A stretch of DNA of 64,000 nucleotides from a virus, in IMG/VR virus record IMGVR_UViG_3300028283_000494, positions 1 to 64,000 of that record; one strand, 5' to 3'. The notes beneath the pieces were generated by a model, which saw nothing but the letters and a program-made list of their open reading frames with translations, had not been told where the DNA came from and did no database searches. Shown one piece after another: positions 18,285 through 24,759 of this stretch. The position numbers were made by a program, and so were the translations under genes. Each line of letters starts with the position of its first letter. The stretch's first letter is position 1.

Positions 18285-18806
18285 ATGAGATTTTTAATCC
18301 TATTCATGTTGATTTCTATATCTTCTCTCGCACAGAGAGTGGATAAATTTCCTATTTTATTTAATGGGGAAAGTAGATTCGTATCTAAATTAGATTCAAT
18401 CTTATTCAATAAAATCAACGAGTATAGAGTTTCTAAAAACTTAAAAGAACTCAAATGGGATTCTATTGCTCAAAAAGAATCGAAACACCACGACATATAT
18501 TTAGAAAACACATTAAAGACTAGAGGAACTATTGGACACAGCGAAGATTCTCCAATCTTTGAAAGTTCTAATGATAGATACAAATATTACGGTGGAAATG
18601 GGTGGACATTGGAAGTTGTGATGTTCAGCACTTATGTTCTAAAAAACGGTGAATACGATAGATTGGCAACATTCATTTTAGATTGTTGGAAAAAATCAGA
18701 CGGTCACAACAAAGCTATATTAAAATCCAGCGCAAACTACGGCGGTGGATGTACGCTTATTAAAGATAATATTGTGATCTCTACGTTCTGTTTGGTAGAA
18801 AAGTGA
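18285..18806 (+). CDS. Exported CAP/SCP-domain protein
   Basis: 173 residues with a signal peptide (MRFLILFMLISISSLAQ) and a CAP-superfamily body: NKINEYRVSKNLKELKWD, a histidine in KESKHHDIYL, GHSED, and CWKKSDGHNKAIL near the end. CAP proteins are secreted and bind lipids, glycans or act as proteases; a phage copy may act in the periplasm. Own promoter-like element upstream. Confidence 0.8.
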   Translation: MRFLILFMLISISSLAQRVDKFPILFNGESRFVSKLDSILFNKINEYRVSKNLKELKWDSIAQKESKHHDIYLENTLKTRGTIGHSEDSPIFESSNDRYKYYGGNGWTLEVVMFSTYVLKNGEYDRLATFILDCWKKSDGHNKAILKSSANYGGGCTLIKDNIVISTFCLVEK

Positions 18807-19625
18807 TTACTTAAACCTTGAACATTTATAGGCTTTAATGTTACTGAAGCTTTTGATTGGTCCTAATTTCTTAGTTTCTTTAAATTTACCTCTAATATGT
18901 TGATGCTTATAACTTACGTCTTTAGATAAATAAAAAGTCTTTTTCGTAGTTGTAGTAGGTATATCTTCTGGTGGTAAAGGTTTAGATGTTATCATATAAT
19001 ATATATCAACACTAACAAATCTAGCTGACTGATCAATTTCATTATCACCTTGCTCAAATTTTTCTTGTGTACTTATCAAAGACTCATCTACACCCATACT
19101 CTTTAAATAACCTTTAATACCAGCAGCTCTTGCTTTTGAAAGACCTTGGTTATCAGGTGTATATCCTAGGTCTTTCAAAAGTTTTTGTAAGTTTGTAGAA
19201 AGACCTTGTTTATCGGTTGATGATGTTATTTCAATGTTTGTTATTACTCCTGTGCTATCTGCTATTTCGTTCATTGCACTACTTATACTATCTTTAACTA
19301 TTTGATTGAGAGAGAATTTACCTGATTCAAAATATTGATTTTTATCTATTTTGATTCTTGTTACCATTATCATTGTATCTGGTTTTTCAACTTTAACTTT
19401 ACTGAATATTGTTTCTACTAGTGTAGAATCAAGATGCCATCCTTGTTTAACGTAACTTTTTGCTGTATTTTCAAGATGTGTATGTGCGGTTAAATGTCTA
19501 TCATCTTTAACGTTGTGTCCCATTGTCTGTACGCCTAATACAGATAATAAACCAACAAGAATGTTAGTTTTCCAACCTTCTTCTTCGTTAAGTTTATCGT
19601 ATTCGTTGAATTTTAATACTCTCAT
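18807..19625 (-). CDS. OmpA-C-like protein with phage leader
   Basis: 272 residues from the ATG at 19625 (MRVLKFNEYDKLNEEEGW); a longer frame lies upstream but lacks a good start. Residues about 145-235 resemble an OmpA-C peptidoglycan-binding fold (IEITSSTDKQG, GLSKARAAGIKGYLKSMGV, RFVSVDIYYM). There is no classical signal peptide; the N-terminus instead fits the leader pattern shared by several phage proteins here, suggesting a virion-associated protein. It ends where the convergent CAP gene ends. Confidence 0.65.
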   Translation of the reverse strand: MRVLKFNEYDKLNEEEGWKTNILVGLLSVLGVQTMGHNVKDDRHLTAHTHLENTAKSYVKQGWHLDSTLVETIFSKVKVEKPDTMIMVTRIKIDKNQYFESGKFSLNQIVKDSISSAMNEIADSTGVITNIEITSSTDKQGLSTNLQKLLKDLGYTPDNQGLSKARAAGIKGYLKSMGVDESLISTQEKFEQGDNEIDQSARFVSVDIYYMITSKPLPPEDIPTTTTKKTFYLSKDVSYKHQHIRGKFKETKKLGPIKSFSNIKAYKCSRFK

Positions 19626-19676
19626 TGAAATAGTTTTTTCTTTATATATTAATTTTTTATTTTCGAAAATTATGTT

Positions 19677-19684
19677 TATTTTTG
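19677..19684 (+). promoter_or_regulatory. Bacteroidota-type -7 element
   Basis: TATTTTTG, 28 bases before the GTG start at 19713, in the divergent region with the OmpA-like gene. Confidence 0.5.
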
Positions 19685-19712
19685 TAATATATAAATATAA
19701 AAACATAAAACT

Positions 19713-20120
19713 GTGGCAAAAATACTGAAAGTAAATGAAATGTTTGAAAATCGCAAAATTGATTTCACGTTAGATGAATTAAAAGATGTGGTTCTTGTTA
19801 ACATGGATCGTAAGGATGGTTATTATGATAACGCTACATTCCAGGCTGCTAAGGACTTAAAGCACGGCGAAACATTTGAATTTGGTGGAGATGAATATTT
19901 CATCTGTGCTGCATATTTAAAAAAAGAAGGAAGTAAATACGCTAATGAATTTGGTTATACAATATATAAGAATGGTGAAGTAGCGTACCTTATTTCAATT
20001 TACGAACCAGGTGAGTACCAACTTAATGCAAAGAGAGGATCAGTAACTTTTACTGGACACGAAGAATTGATTACTCTTTGGTTGGATAATGGTGAATGGG
20101 ATATGAAATATACAAGGTAA
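19713..20120 (+). CDS. Hypothetical protein (135 aa), GTG start
   Basis: Begins with GTG at 19713 (MAKILKVNEMFENRKIDF). Strand-rich with aromatic residues (GGDEYFICAAYLKKEG, LISIYEPGEYQL), no membrane segment. The N-terminus loosely fits the leader pattern. No family recognised. Confidence 0.6.
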   Translation: MAKILKVNEMFENRKIDFTLDELKDVVLVNMDRKDGYYDNATFQAAKDLKHGETFEFGGDEYFICAAYLKKEGSKYANEFGYTIYKNGEVAYLISIYEPGEYQLNAKRGSVTFTGHEELITLWLDNGEWDMKYTR

Positions 20121-20165
20121 TTTAAAATATTTCATCAAATAATTTTTTAATCGCAAACTTTAGCG

Positions 20166-20247
20166 TAAATTTGTAATACAAATTAAAAATGGAAAAAAAT
20201 GACTTTTTTCCATAAATATATAACTAAACAAAAAGGAGAAAATTAAT
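20166..20247 (+). promoter_or_regulatory. Promoter and leader of the peptide/tRNA region
   Basis: TAAATTTG at 20166-20173 is a -7 element. It is followed by a perfect hairpin (TGGAAAAAA ... TTTTTTCCA) and TAAATATATA, then AAAGGAG before the ATG at 20248. Nearly the same string (ATGGAAAAAAATGAC, then T-run, then TAAATATATA) recurs at 44817-44851 in front of the other structured RNA region, so it is probably a phage promoter or leader type. Confidence 0.55.
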
Positions 20248-20376
20248 ATGTTATTCAATTCAAACATATCTGTAAAATTTACACCAGCCCCCGCAGTAGC
20301 GTTTAGACGCGGCACGGGAACAGGCACCGGCACATGTGTGCCAGCAGGGTGTGGGTTTGAAGGTATGAATGGATAA
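20248..20376 (+). CDS. 42-residue Gly/Thr-rich peptide
   Basis: MLFNSNISVKFTPAPAVAFR, a GTGTGTGTC run, then CGFEGMNG. It has a strong ribosome site (AAAGGAGAAAATTAATATG) and a strong leader, and its codons are far more GC-rich than anything around it. Two cysteines and the repeated GT stretch suggest a structural, secreted or modified peptide, or a leader peptide. No family recognised. Confidence 0.55.
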   Translation: MLFNSNISVKFTPAPAVAFRRGTGTGTGTCVPAGCGFEGMNG

Positions 20377-20378
20377 AG

Positions 20379-20475
20379 CCCCCTTATACCTCAACATAAG
20401 CCAGAAAATTTAGACTGGCACCCACACCCAAAGGCGAAAGTTTTTGGGTGTTTTGTTTTATAAGGGTTTTTTGTT
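20379..20475 (+). terminator. Structured 3' region of the peptide gene
   Basis: An inner hairpin CACCCAAA ... TTTGGGTG followed by TTTT sits inside a long-range pairing CCCTTATA (20380) with TATAAGGG (about 20459), itself followed by TTTTTTG. Reads as one or two stacked terminators separating the peptide from the tRNA array. Confidence 0.6.
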
Positions 20476-20521
20476 CTTTTTAAATATTTTTAGTTCTTTG
20501 ACATCTTGAAATAAAGCCATA

Positions 20522-20594
20522 GCCTCCGTAGTTCAACGGAAGAGAATTCCAGTCTTCGAAACTGGCGATGAAGGTTCAAATCCTTCCAGAGGCA
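20522..20594 (+). tRNA. tRNA-Arg (anticodon UCG)
   Basis: Acceptor GCCTCCG/CAGAGGC, anticodon arm CCAGT-CTTCGAA-ACTGG, T arm GAAGG-TTCAAAT-CCTTC. Confidence 0.9.
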
Positions 20595-20600
20595 CAAATT

Positions 20601-20674
20601 GGCCCTATGGCGCAACTGAATAGCGCATCTGACTACGAATCAGAAGGTTACAGGTTTGAATCCTGTTAGGGTCA
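20601..20674 (+). tRNA. tRNA-Arg (anticodon ACG)
   Basis: Acceptor GGCCCTA/TAGGGTC, anticodon arm TCTGA-CTACGAA-TCAGA, T arm with TTTGAAT loop. Confidence 0.88.
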
Positions 20675-20680
20675 CTATAT

Positions 20681-20767
20681 CTAGGTGTAAGCCCGTAATT
20701 GGATAGCGATCTCGCCTTGGAAGCGAGTGTTAATATAACTCTGGAGGTTCGAGTCCTCTCACTTAGA
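20681..20767 (+). tRNA. tRNA with anticodon UGG and long variable arm
   Basis: Acceptor CTAGGTG/CACTTAG, anticodon arm CTCGC-CTTGGAA-GCGAG (UGG, proline), but the variable region forms a GTTA/TAAC hairpin as in class II tRNAs (Ser/Leu). Identity is therefore uncertain: Pro by anticodon, Ser-like by shape. Confidence 0.7.
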
Positions 20768-20775
20768 CAAAAATT

Positions 20776-20940
20776 GGGGTAACAACAGAGTGGCGGTCTG
20801 TACAGGCAACGATAACCTGATTGAATGACGAATTGCGGATGCACCTATAGCGACCTTATGTTGAGGTGGTGAGAAAACAATGAGCAAGGGAAGCGAGTTA
20901 CTAGTCTTCAGCGGTGTGGGTTCGAATCCCACTTACTCCA
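20776..20940 (+). tRNA. Oversized tRNA-like element
   Basis: A 7-bp acceptor (GGGGTAA/TTACTCC) and a perfect T arm (GTGGG-TTCGAAT-CCCAC) enclose about 165 bases instead of 75-90. A D-arm-like hairpin ACAGA-GTGGCGG-TCTGT follows the 5' strand. The extra 80 bases contain further stems (CACCT/AGGTG) and could be an insertion or a giant variable arm. Anticodon not assigned. Confidence 0.45.
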
Positions 20941-20942
20941 CA

Positions 20943-20999
20943 GGGTCTGGACGTGCCTTTCTTTAGTTCTCGAGATAAAAGAAAGGATGCTAAAGACCC
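20943..20999 (+). ncRNA. Inter-tRNA hairpin
   Basis: GGGTCT/AGACCC closes a second 9-bp stem CCTTTCTTT/AAAGAAAGG with a 13-base loop. One of several stable hairpins between the tRNAs; possibly a processing signal or small RNA. Confidence 0.45.
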
Positions 21000-21008
21000 A
21001 TAAAATAA

Positions 21009-21077
21009 GGGTCTGAAGTGTAAGGGAAGCACGTTTGTGTCGCAAACAAAAAGGCGGGTTCAAATCCCGAAGATCCA
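21009..21077 (+). tRNA. tRNA-Asp (anticodon GUC)
   Basis: Acceptor GGGTCT/AGATCC, D arm with AAGGGAAGC, anticodon loop GTGTCGC, T arm CGGG-TTCAAAT-CCCG. Confidence 0.75.
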
Positions 21078-21080
21078 CAA

Positions 21081-21174
21081 GATATGGCAATATCGTAAAA
21101 TAAGGTTCGAATCCCACCCGGGGCAGCTCGAAAGGCTTGCCCAGGGAAGCAGAGTAAAGGTCTCTTGCCATATC
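21081..21174 (+). ncRNA. tRNA-like RNA closed by a 9-bp stem, arms out of order
   Basis: GATATGGCA pairs perfectly with TGCCATATC. Inside, in order, are a TTCGAAT T-type loop (21103-21115), a GGGCAGC/GCTTGCCC hairpin, and an AGAG-TAAAGGT-CTCT D-type arm. This is the order expected for a circularly permuted tRNA, but the T stem is weak and the acceptor does not align well. Tentative. Confidence 0.35.
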
Positions 21175-21178
21175 ATAC

Positions 21179-21250
21179 GGCCCCATCTTCCAACGGATAG
21201 GAAATATGTTTCCTAAACATACAATACAGATTCGATTTCTGTTGGGGTCA
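21179..21250 (+). tRNA. tRNA-Arg (anticodon CCU)
   Basis: Acceptor GGCCCCA/TGGGGTC, anticodon arm TATGT-TTCCTAA-ACATA, T arm ACAGA-TTCGATT-TCTGT. Confidence 0.88.
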
Positions 21251-21269
21251 CAATAAAATGGAAAAGTTT

Positions 21270-21304
21270 GAGTTTTTTATATTTATATATACAAATAAAA
21301 ACTC
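21270..21304 (+). promoter_or_regulatory. Stem-loop with AT-rich promoter core before HNH gene
   Basis: GAGTTTTT pairs with AAAAACTC around TATATTTATATATAC, ending six bases before the ATG at 21310. Same architecture, with different flanking bases that stay complementary, precedes the endonucleases at 22496, 25847, 30265 and 45576. Confidence 0.55.
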
Positions 21305-21309
21305 TAACT

Positions 21310-22014
21310 ATGAAATCCAAAAAAGATTACACAAAAATATTATACTGGGCTAAAAAGATCAAATCGATCGAAACATTGGGGGGTAAATGTGAAAATTGTG
21401 GAGATAATAATATTTTTCATTTGACTTATCATCATATAGATCCTAATATGAAAGAATTTGAAATGACAAATATTAAAACTTATAGATGGAGTAAAATTGA
21501 AAAAGAATTAAGTAAATGTATATTGTTATGTCATAATTGTCATAATGAAATTCATAAAAATGGATCTGAAGGCAGATTCAATGATAATAAAAAGTTATTC
21601 TTGGAATTTAAAAATATAAAATCTTGTGAAAATTGCAATTATGATAAATATAATGGTTCATTGCATTTTCATCACGAAAAAGAAAAAAAATTCAAATTGA
21701 GTAGGATTATGGTATCTTATAATAATATAGATCAATTAAGCGAAAATATCACTGATGAATTAAATAAATGTATAGTTTTATGTGCTAATTGTCATCAAGA
21801 ATTTCACATGGATAGAAAATTTTTTGATAAACACAAAGAAGAAATTTTTAATAAATCTAAAAATATTAAAGAAATTACACCAAAAATAGATAGAAACATT
21901 GTTAAAAAGATGTATTTTGAAGATGGTAAAAAACAAATAGAAATAGTTAAATTTTTCGGTTGCACTAAAGGAGCGATCAGTGATATCGTAAAAAAAATAA
22001 AAATGCAGGAGTAG
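21310..22014 (+). CDS. Free-standing endonuclease with two HNH-like zinc modules
   Basis: 234 residues from ATG 21310. Two repeated HNH-type modules are visible: CENCGDNN...HHIDPN...LLCHNCHNEIH and CENCNYD...FHHEKEK...VLCANCHQEFH. The C-terminus (FEDGKKQIEIVKFFGCTKG) is a helix-turn-helix that probably recognises DNA. The last codons and stop lie inside a truncated tRNA-Gly copy, suggesting it inserted in or rearranged the tRNA array. Confidence 0.8.
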   Translation: MKSKKDYTKILYWAKKIKSIETLGGKCENCGDNNIFHLTYHHIDPNMKEFEMTNIKTYRWSKIEKELSKCILLCHNCHNEIHKNGSEGRFNDNKKLFLEFKNIKSCENCNYDKYNGSLHFHHEKEKKFKLSRIMVSYNNIDQLSENITDELNKCIVLCANCHQEFHMDRKFFDKHKEEIFNKSKNIKEITPKIDRNIVKKMYFEDGKKQIEIVKFFGCTKGAISDIVKKIKMQE

Positions 22015-22030
22015 TACAATGGTCAGTACG
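22005..22030 (+). pseudogene. Orphan 5' half of tRNA-Gly
   Basis: These 26 bases match the 5' acceptor and D arm of the intact tRNA-Gly(GCC) at 24593 with one difference, then stop exactly before the anticodon arm. No matching 3' half (CTCCTGC or CTCTTGC) follows. The stop codon of the upstream HNH gene lies within it. Confidence 0.7.
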
Positions 22031-22038
22031 ATTCAAAT

Positions 22039-22146
22039 AAACGGGTGGCGGAATGGTAAACGCACCTTTGAATGGAGGAGGAGGTGATGACAAACTGGTT
22101 CGACCAGGAAAATCTCTGAATGTGGGTTCAACTCCCATCCCGTTTA
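22039..22146 (+). tRNA. Class II tRNA, probably Ser (UGA), with GGA-repeat insertion
   Basis: Perfect acceptor AAACGGG/CCCGTTT, D arm GGCGGAATGGTAAACGC and a T arm TGGG-TTCAACT-CCCA. The variable arm has a CTGG-TTCGA-CCAG hairpin. The anticodon arm CACC-TTTGAAT-GG is followed by (AGG) repeats before GGTG, as if three GGA units had been inserted into the 3' strand. Ser(UGA) is the best reading; Phe/Leu cannot be excluded. Confidence 0.5.
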
Positions 22147-22148
22147 CA

Positions 22149-22250
22149 AATGAGTGGCGGAAACAAAAGACGCACCAGGCAAGCAAGACTGGCGTGGATA
22201 TAGAAATGACTTGATAATCTCCACGTGCGGGTGTAAACCCCGTCTCATTC
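22149..22250 (+). tRNA. Class II tRNA, Leu-like
   Basis: Acceptor AATGAG/CTCATT, D arm GGCGG...GACGC, T arm GCGGG-TGTAAAC-CCCGT, a long GTGGA/TCCAC variable arm, and ACCA after the acceptor. The anticodon loop between CCAG and CTGG is ten bases (contains CAAG), so the anticodon is uncertain, possibly CAA. Confidence 0.45.
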
Positions 22251-22284
22251 ACCAATTAGTTCTTTGAACGTAAAAATACCCACC

Positions 22285-22349
22285 GGTAATAAGTTGTAAG
22301 ATTAAACATTGTCAAACAACAAGGTCTTCCAATCCTTACACTTATTACC
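22285..22349 (+). ncRNA. Inter-tRNA hairpin
   Basis: GGTAATAAG pairs perfectly with CTTATTACC, extended by TGTAAG/CTTACA. Loop of about 30 bases with an internal TTGT/ACAA pairing. Confidence 0.5.
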
Positions 22350-22353
22350 AAAC

Positions 22354-22425
22354 GCTGGTGTAGTATAATGGTCATTACAGGGCTCTTGTAAAGCTCGAAT
22401 GGTGGTTCGATTCCACTCACTAGCT
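22354..22425 (+). tRNA. tRNA-Thr (anticodon UGU)
   Basis: Acceptor GCTGGTG/CACTAGC, anticodon arm GGGCT-CTTGTAA-AGCTC, T loop TTCGATT. Confidence 0.88.
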
Positions 22426-22463
22426 CTAAAAAATAATTCATCAAAACTCATTTTTGGCTCTAA

Positions 22464-22497
22464 ATAATTTTATATATAATAATAAAAATGAAATTAT
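22464..22497 (+). promoter_or_regulatory. Stem-loop sequestering an HNH start codon
   Basis: ATAATTT pairs with AAATTAT around TATATATAATAATAAAAATG; the ATG at 22496 begins in the 3' arm, so the hairpin would hide the start in longer transcripts. Confidence 0.5.
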
Positions 22498-23221
22498 GTG
22501 GACACAAGAAAAAATGAATGAAGCTATAAAATTAGCAAAAGAAGGCAAAACTTATGATGAAATAGGTAAAATTCTAAATAAAACAGGTCATTCTATAAAA
22601 TGTAAATTTTTAAAAAATAAAATTAAAATAACTGATTTTAAAGAAATTAAAAAATATAAAGTTGTTGATTGTTTAAATTGTGGTAAAGAAATTTTTGGCG
22701 GTGATAGAAAGTTTTGTAATACTAGTTGTGCTGCTATATTTAATAATAAAAAAAGAGACAAAAAGATATTTGAAAAAATAAGTATATCATTAAAAACACA
22801 AAATATTAAAAAAATTTGTTATTGTGTATATTGTGGAGAAAGTTTAAAAGGAAAAAATACCACTTATTGTAATAATACATGTTGTGGTAAACATAGAAGA
22901 GAAATAAGTATAGGAAAATGGAAGAATGACGAAATTGAAGTGACAACATCAGGTAAAATTAAACCTTTTCTTAGAGATTATCTATTTAAAAAATATAATA
23001 ATAAATGCTCTAAATGTGGTTGGGGTGAAGTGAACGAATTTACCAATAAAATACCACTAGAAGTGGAACACATAGATGGTAATAGTGAAAACAATAAAGA
23101 AGAAAATTTAACACTTTTATGTCCTTGTTGTCATTCATTAACAAAGACATATAAAGGAGCAAATAGAGGAAATGGTAGGCACAATAGAATGATTAGATAT
23201 AGAAATGACAAATCATTTTAA
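22496..23221 (+). CDS. HNH homing endonuclease with N-terminal HTH
   Basis: About 241 residues from ATG 22496. An N-terminal helix-turn-helix (AIKLAKEGKTYDEIGKILNK) is followed by two C4-type zinc knuckles (CLNCGKEIFGG...FCNTSC and CVYCGESL...YCNNTC) and a C-terminal HNH nuclease (CSKCGWGEV, LEVEHIDGNSENN, LTLLCPCCHSLT). Located between tRNA genes, as a free-standing element. Confidence 0.88.
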   Translation: MWTQEKMNEAIKLAKEGKTYDEIGKILNKTGHSIKCKFLKNKIKITDFKEIKKYKVVDCLNCGKEIFGGDRKFCNTSCAAIFNNKKRDKKIFEKISISLKTQNIKKICYCVYCGESLKGKNTTYCNNTCCGKHRREISIGKWKNDEIEVTTSGKIKPFLRDYLFKKYNNKCSKCGWGEVNEFTNKIPLEVEHIDGNSENNKEENLTLLCPCCHSLTKTYKGANRGNGRHNRMIRYRNDKSF

Positions 23222-23229
23222 AATTATAT

Positions 23230-23301
23230 TCCGATATAATTCAAGGGTAGAATGCCAACTTGGTAAGTTGGATGTTTCGTGTTCAAGTCACGATATCGGA
23301 T
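23230..23301 (+). tRNA. tRNA-Thr (anticodon GGU)
   Basis: Acceptor TCCGATA/TATCGGA, anticodon arm CCAAC-TTGGTAA-GTTGG, T loop TTCAAGT. Confidence 0.88.
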
Positions 23302-23314
23302 CACGCGGAGACTG

Positions 23315-23365
23315 TTAGAATTTCATAGGGCCCCAGAGATAAGAGGAAAACATAGAAATTCATAA
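23315..23365 (+). ncRNA. Inter-tRNA hairpin
   Basis: TTAGAATTTC pairs with GAAATTC(A)TAA just upstream of tRNA-Val; loop rich in purines. Confidence 0.4.
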
Positions 23366-23366
23366 T

Positions 23367-23438
23367 GCGATTGTATCTCAGGGGTAGAGTGGTTGGTTTA
23401 CATCCAATTTGTCGGTGGTTCGAATCCATCCAGTCGCA
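23367..23438 (+). tRNA. tRNA-Val (anticodon UAC)
   Basis: Acceptor GCGATTG/CAGTCGC, anticodon arm TTGG-TTTACAT-CCAA, T arm GGTGG-TTCGAAT-CCATC. Confidence 0.85.
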
Positions 23439-23440
23439 CA

Positions 23441-23551
23441 CCTATTCATAGTTTATCGTGGTTAAAACACAACGACGAATACATCGCCCTTTCTGAATTA
23501 AATCAGACGAATGTATTAAGAGTAAGTGAGTTCAAGCCTCACTGAATGGGT
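23441..23551 (+). tRNA. Oversized tRNA-like element (111 nt)
   Basis: Acceptor CCTATTCA/TGAATGGG, D arm GTTT-ATCGTGGTTA-AAAC and a perfect T arm GTGAG-TTCAAGC-CTCAC are present. The middle has a 7-bp AATACAT/ATGTATT stem enclosing an inner CTGA/TCAG hairpin, about 30 bases more than normal. Anticodon not assignable; it may carry an insertion in the anticodon arm. Confidence 0.5.
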
Positions 23552-23557
23552 AAATAT

Positions 23558-23632
23558 GTTTCTGTAGCTCAGTTGGTTGAGAGCATTACCTTGACAGGGT
23601 AGGGGTCGATGGTTCGAATCCATTCAGGAACA
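23558..23632 (+). tRNA. tRNA-Val (anticodon GAC)
   Basis: Acceptor GTTTCTG/CAGGAAC, D arm AGCTCAGTTGGTTGAGAGC, anticodon arm TACC-TTGACAG-GGTA, T arm GATGG-TTCGAAT-CCATT. Confidence 0.9.
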
Positions 23633-23681
23633 CACGCGGTTTTAGCCTTTTAAACGCGACAGGTGGAAAAAGGCATTTAAC

Positions 23682-23753
23682 GGGGCATTAGTTCAGTGGC
23701 GAGAACAGAAGACCTGCAATCTTCAGACAAGGGTTCGACTCCCTTATGCTCCA
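23682..23753 (+). tRNA. tRNA-Ala (anticodon UGC)
   Basis: Acceptor GGGGCAT/ATGCTCC, anticodon arm GAAGA-CCTGCAA-TCTTC, T loop TTCGACT. A GCCTTTT/AAAAGGC hairpin lies just upstream (about 23645-23674). Confidence 0.9.
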
Positions 23754-23756
23754 CGA

Positions 23757-23830
23757 GGATTGAAATATGGGTTCGACCCCCATCCGCTCCTTCGGGGGAG
23801 GTAGTTTAATGGTAAAACACATTCCGTATG
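23757..23830 (+). ncRNA. Candidate circularly permuted tRNA
   Basis: In order: GGATT (3' anticodon strand), GAAAT (five-base variable loop), ATGGG-TTCGACC-CCCAT (perfect T arm), CCGCTCC (3' acceptor) joined by TTCG to GGGGAGG (5' acceptor, 6 of 7 pairs), TA, GTTT-AATGGTA-AAAC (perfect D arm), then ATTCC (5' anticodon strand, 4 of 5 pairs with GGATT) and GT. All tRNA parts are there, but the gene begins and ends in the anticodon loop. The anticodon would be about AUG after joining; uncertain. Confidence 0.45.
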
Positions 23831-23900
23831 GGAAGGTAATTTAATGGAGAAGGCCCCGGTGGATGCTGGGGTGGTATGAGTTCGAACCTCATTCTTTCCA
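23830..23900 (+). tRNA. tRNA-like element, D arm degenerate
   Basis: Acceptor GGGAAGG/TCTTTCC (seven pairs with GU wobbles), T arm ATGAG-TTCGAAC-CTCAT and an anticodon-type stem CCCCG/TGGGG with an eight-base loop GTGGATGC. No convincing D stem. It follows directly on the permuted element. Isotype uncertain. Confidence 0.45.
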
Positions 23901-23907
23901 CATATAC

Positions 23908-23980
23908 GGGGATGTAGCTCAGTTGGAAGAGCGTTTGCCTGGCAGGCAAAAGGTAGCCGGTTCGAACCCGGCCATCTCCA
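23908..23980 (+). tRNA. tRNA-Ala (anticodon GGC)
   Basis: Acceptor GGGGATG/CATCTCC, D arm AGCTCAGTTGGAAGAGC, anticodon arm TTTGC-CTGGCAG-GCAAA, T arm GCCGG-TTCGAAC-CCGGC. Confidence 0.92.
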
Positions 23981-23995
23981 CTAAAATTAATAGAC

Positions 23996-24211
23996 ATGGA
24001 AACAAAATGGATTTCAATAGAAGAGGCTTTACCAGAACCACAAATGGGAAAAACTTGGAAAACTTGCGAGCACGTTTTGGCTTATAGTCCCTCTACAATA
24101 GGTATTATAGTAGCAATATATTTTGGTGATAATTTGGATGGACCAACAAAAGGGTGGACAAATATGGGAGTTACTCATTGGATGCCATTACCAGATAAAC
24201 CAGTAAAATGA
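23996..24211 (+). CDS. DUF551 protein
   Basis: 71 residues. METKWISIEEALPEPQ at the start, VLAYSPSTIGIIVAIYF in the middle and VTHWMPLPDKP at the end match DUF551, a small domain common in phages and of unknown function. Sits inside the tRNA array directly after tRNA-Ala. Confidence 0.85.
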   Translation: METKWISIEEALPEPQMGKTWKTCEHVLAYSPSTIGIIVAIYFGDNLDGPTKGWTNMGVTHWMPLPDKPVK

Positions 24212-24238
24212 AAAAATGAATTTTAAAAAATAGACGTC

Positions 24239-24427
24239 ATGGAAAATTACGGAATAGGTCAGATAATTACAGATTTAGATGGCAGTACGTGTACCATCGT
24301 TGATATGACGTCAAATTCGATTTGTGTTCATATTAAAAAGAAAAAAGAAGGCGGTATAGATTGTAATAATTGGTTTACTTTTACTGACTTCGAAAAAAGA
24401 TTTAAGGCTGCAAACTTAAAATGGTAA
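24239..24427 (+). CDS. Hypothetical protein (62 aa)
   Basis: Follows the DUF551 gene by 27 bases. Strand-rich (GIGQIITDLDGSTCTIVDMT) with a WFTFTDFEKRF C-terminus, reminiscent of small KOW/SH3-like barrels, but the match is weak. Confidence 0.55.
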   Translation: MENYGIGQIITDLDGSTCTIVDMTSNSICVHIKKKKEGGIDCNNWFTFTDFEKRFKAANLKW

Positions 24428-24432
24428 AAATA

Positions 24433-24520
24433 GATTACACACAGCAAAAAACCAAATGGTAAAAAAAACAACTGAAAATTGTTTTGAGACGATTCGATGC
24501 GTCACAATAAAAATGTAATC
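24433..24520 (+). ncRNA. YACAGCAA-type structured RNA, copy 1
   Basis: GATTACA/TGTAATC close a multi-stem RNA; just inside is CACAGCAA, then hairpins ACCA/TGGT, AACAA/TTGTT and GACG/CGTC, then CACAATAAAAA before the closing strand. Shares layout with the copies at 24531, 25224, 44900 and 45069. Confidence 0.5.
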
Positions 24521-24530
24521 TGAAAACAAA

Positions 24531-24590
24531 GAATACTTACAGCAAATAAAAAACTTTCTTCCAAAAAGTGAATAAAAAGTATTCTGTAAT
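24531..24590 (+). ncRNA. YACAGCAA-type structured RNA, copy 2
   Basis: GAATAC/GTATTC closing stem, TTACAGCAA inside, hairpin ACTTT/AAAGT, then GAATAAAAA. The TGTAA after the stem could pair back with TTACA as a pseudoknot in this copy only. Confidence 0.5.
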
Positions 24591-24592
24591 AC

Positions 24593-24664
24593 GCAGGAGT
24601 AGTACAATGGTTAGTACGTCGGCTTGCCAAGCCGAGGATGTGAGTTCGATTCTCATCTCTTGCT
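24593..24664 (+). tRNA. tRNA-Gly (anticodon GCC)
   Basis: Acceptor GCAGGAG/CTCTTGC, anticodon arm CGGC-TTGCCAA-GCCG, T arm GTGAG-TTCGATT-CTCAT. Confidence 0.92.
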
Positions 24665-24682
24665 CTATATATTAAAATAAAT

Positions 24683-24754
24683 GCGAAAGTAGTATAAAGG
24701 CTATTACTCCAGCCTTCCAAGCTGGACATGAGGGTTCGATTCCCTTCTTTCGCT
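24683..24754 (+). tRNA. tRNA-Gly (anticodon UCC)
   Basis: Acceptor GCGAAAG/CTTTCGC, anticodon arm CCAGC-CTTCCAA-GCTGG, T arm AGGG-TTCGATT-CCCT. Confidence 0.92.
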
Positions 24755-24759
24755 CAATT

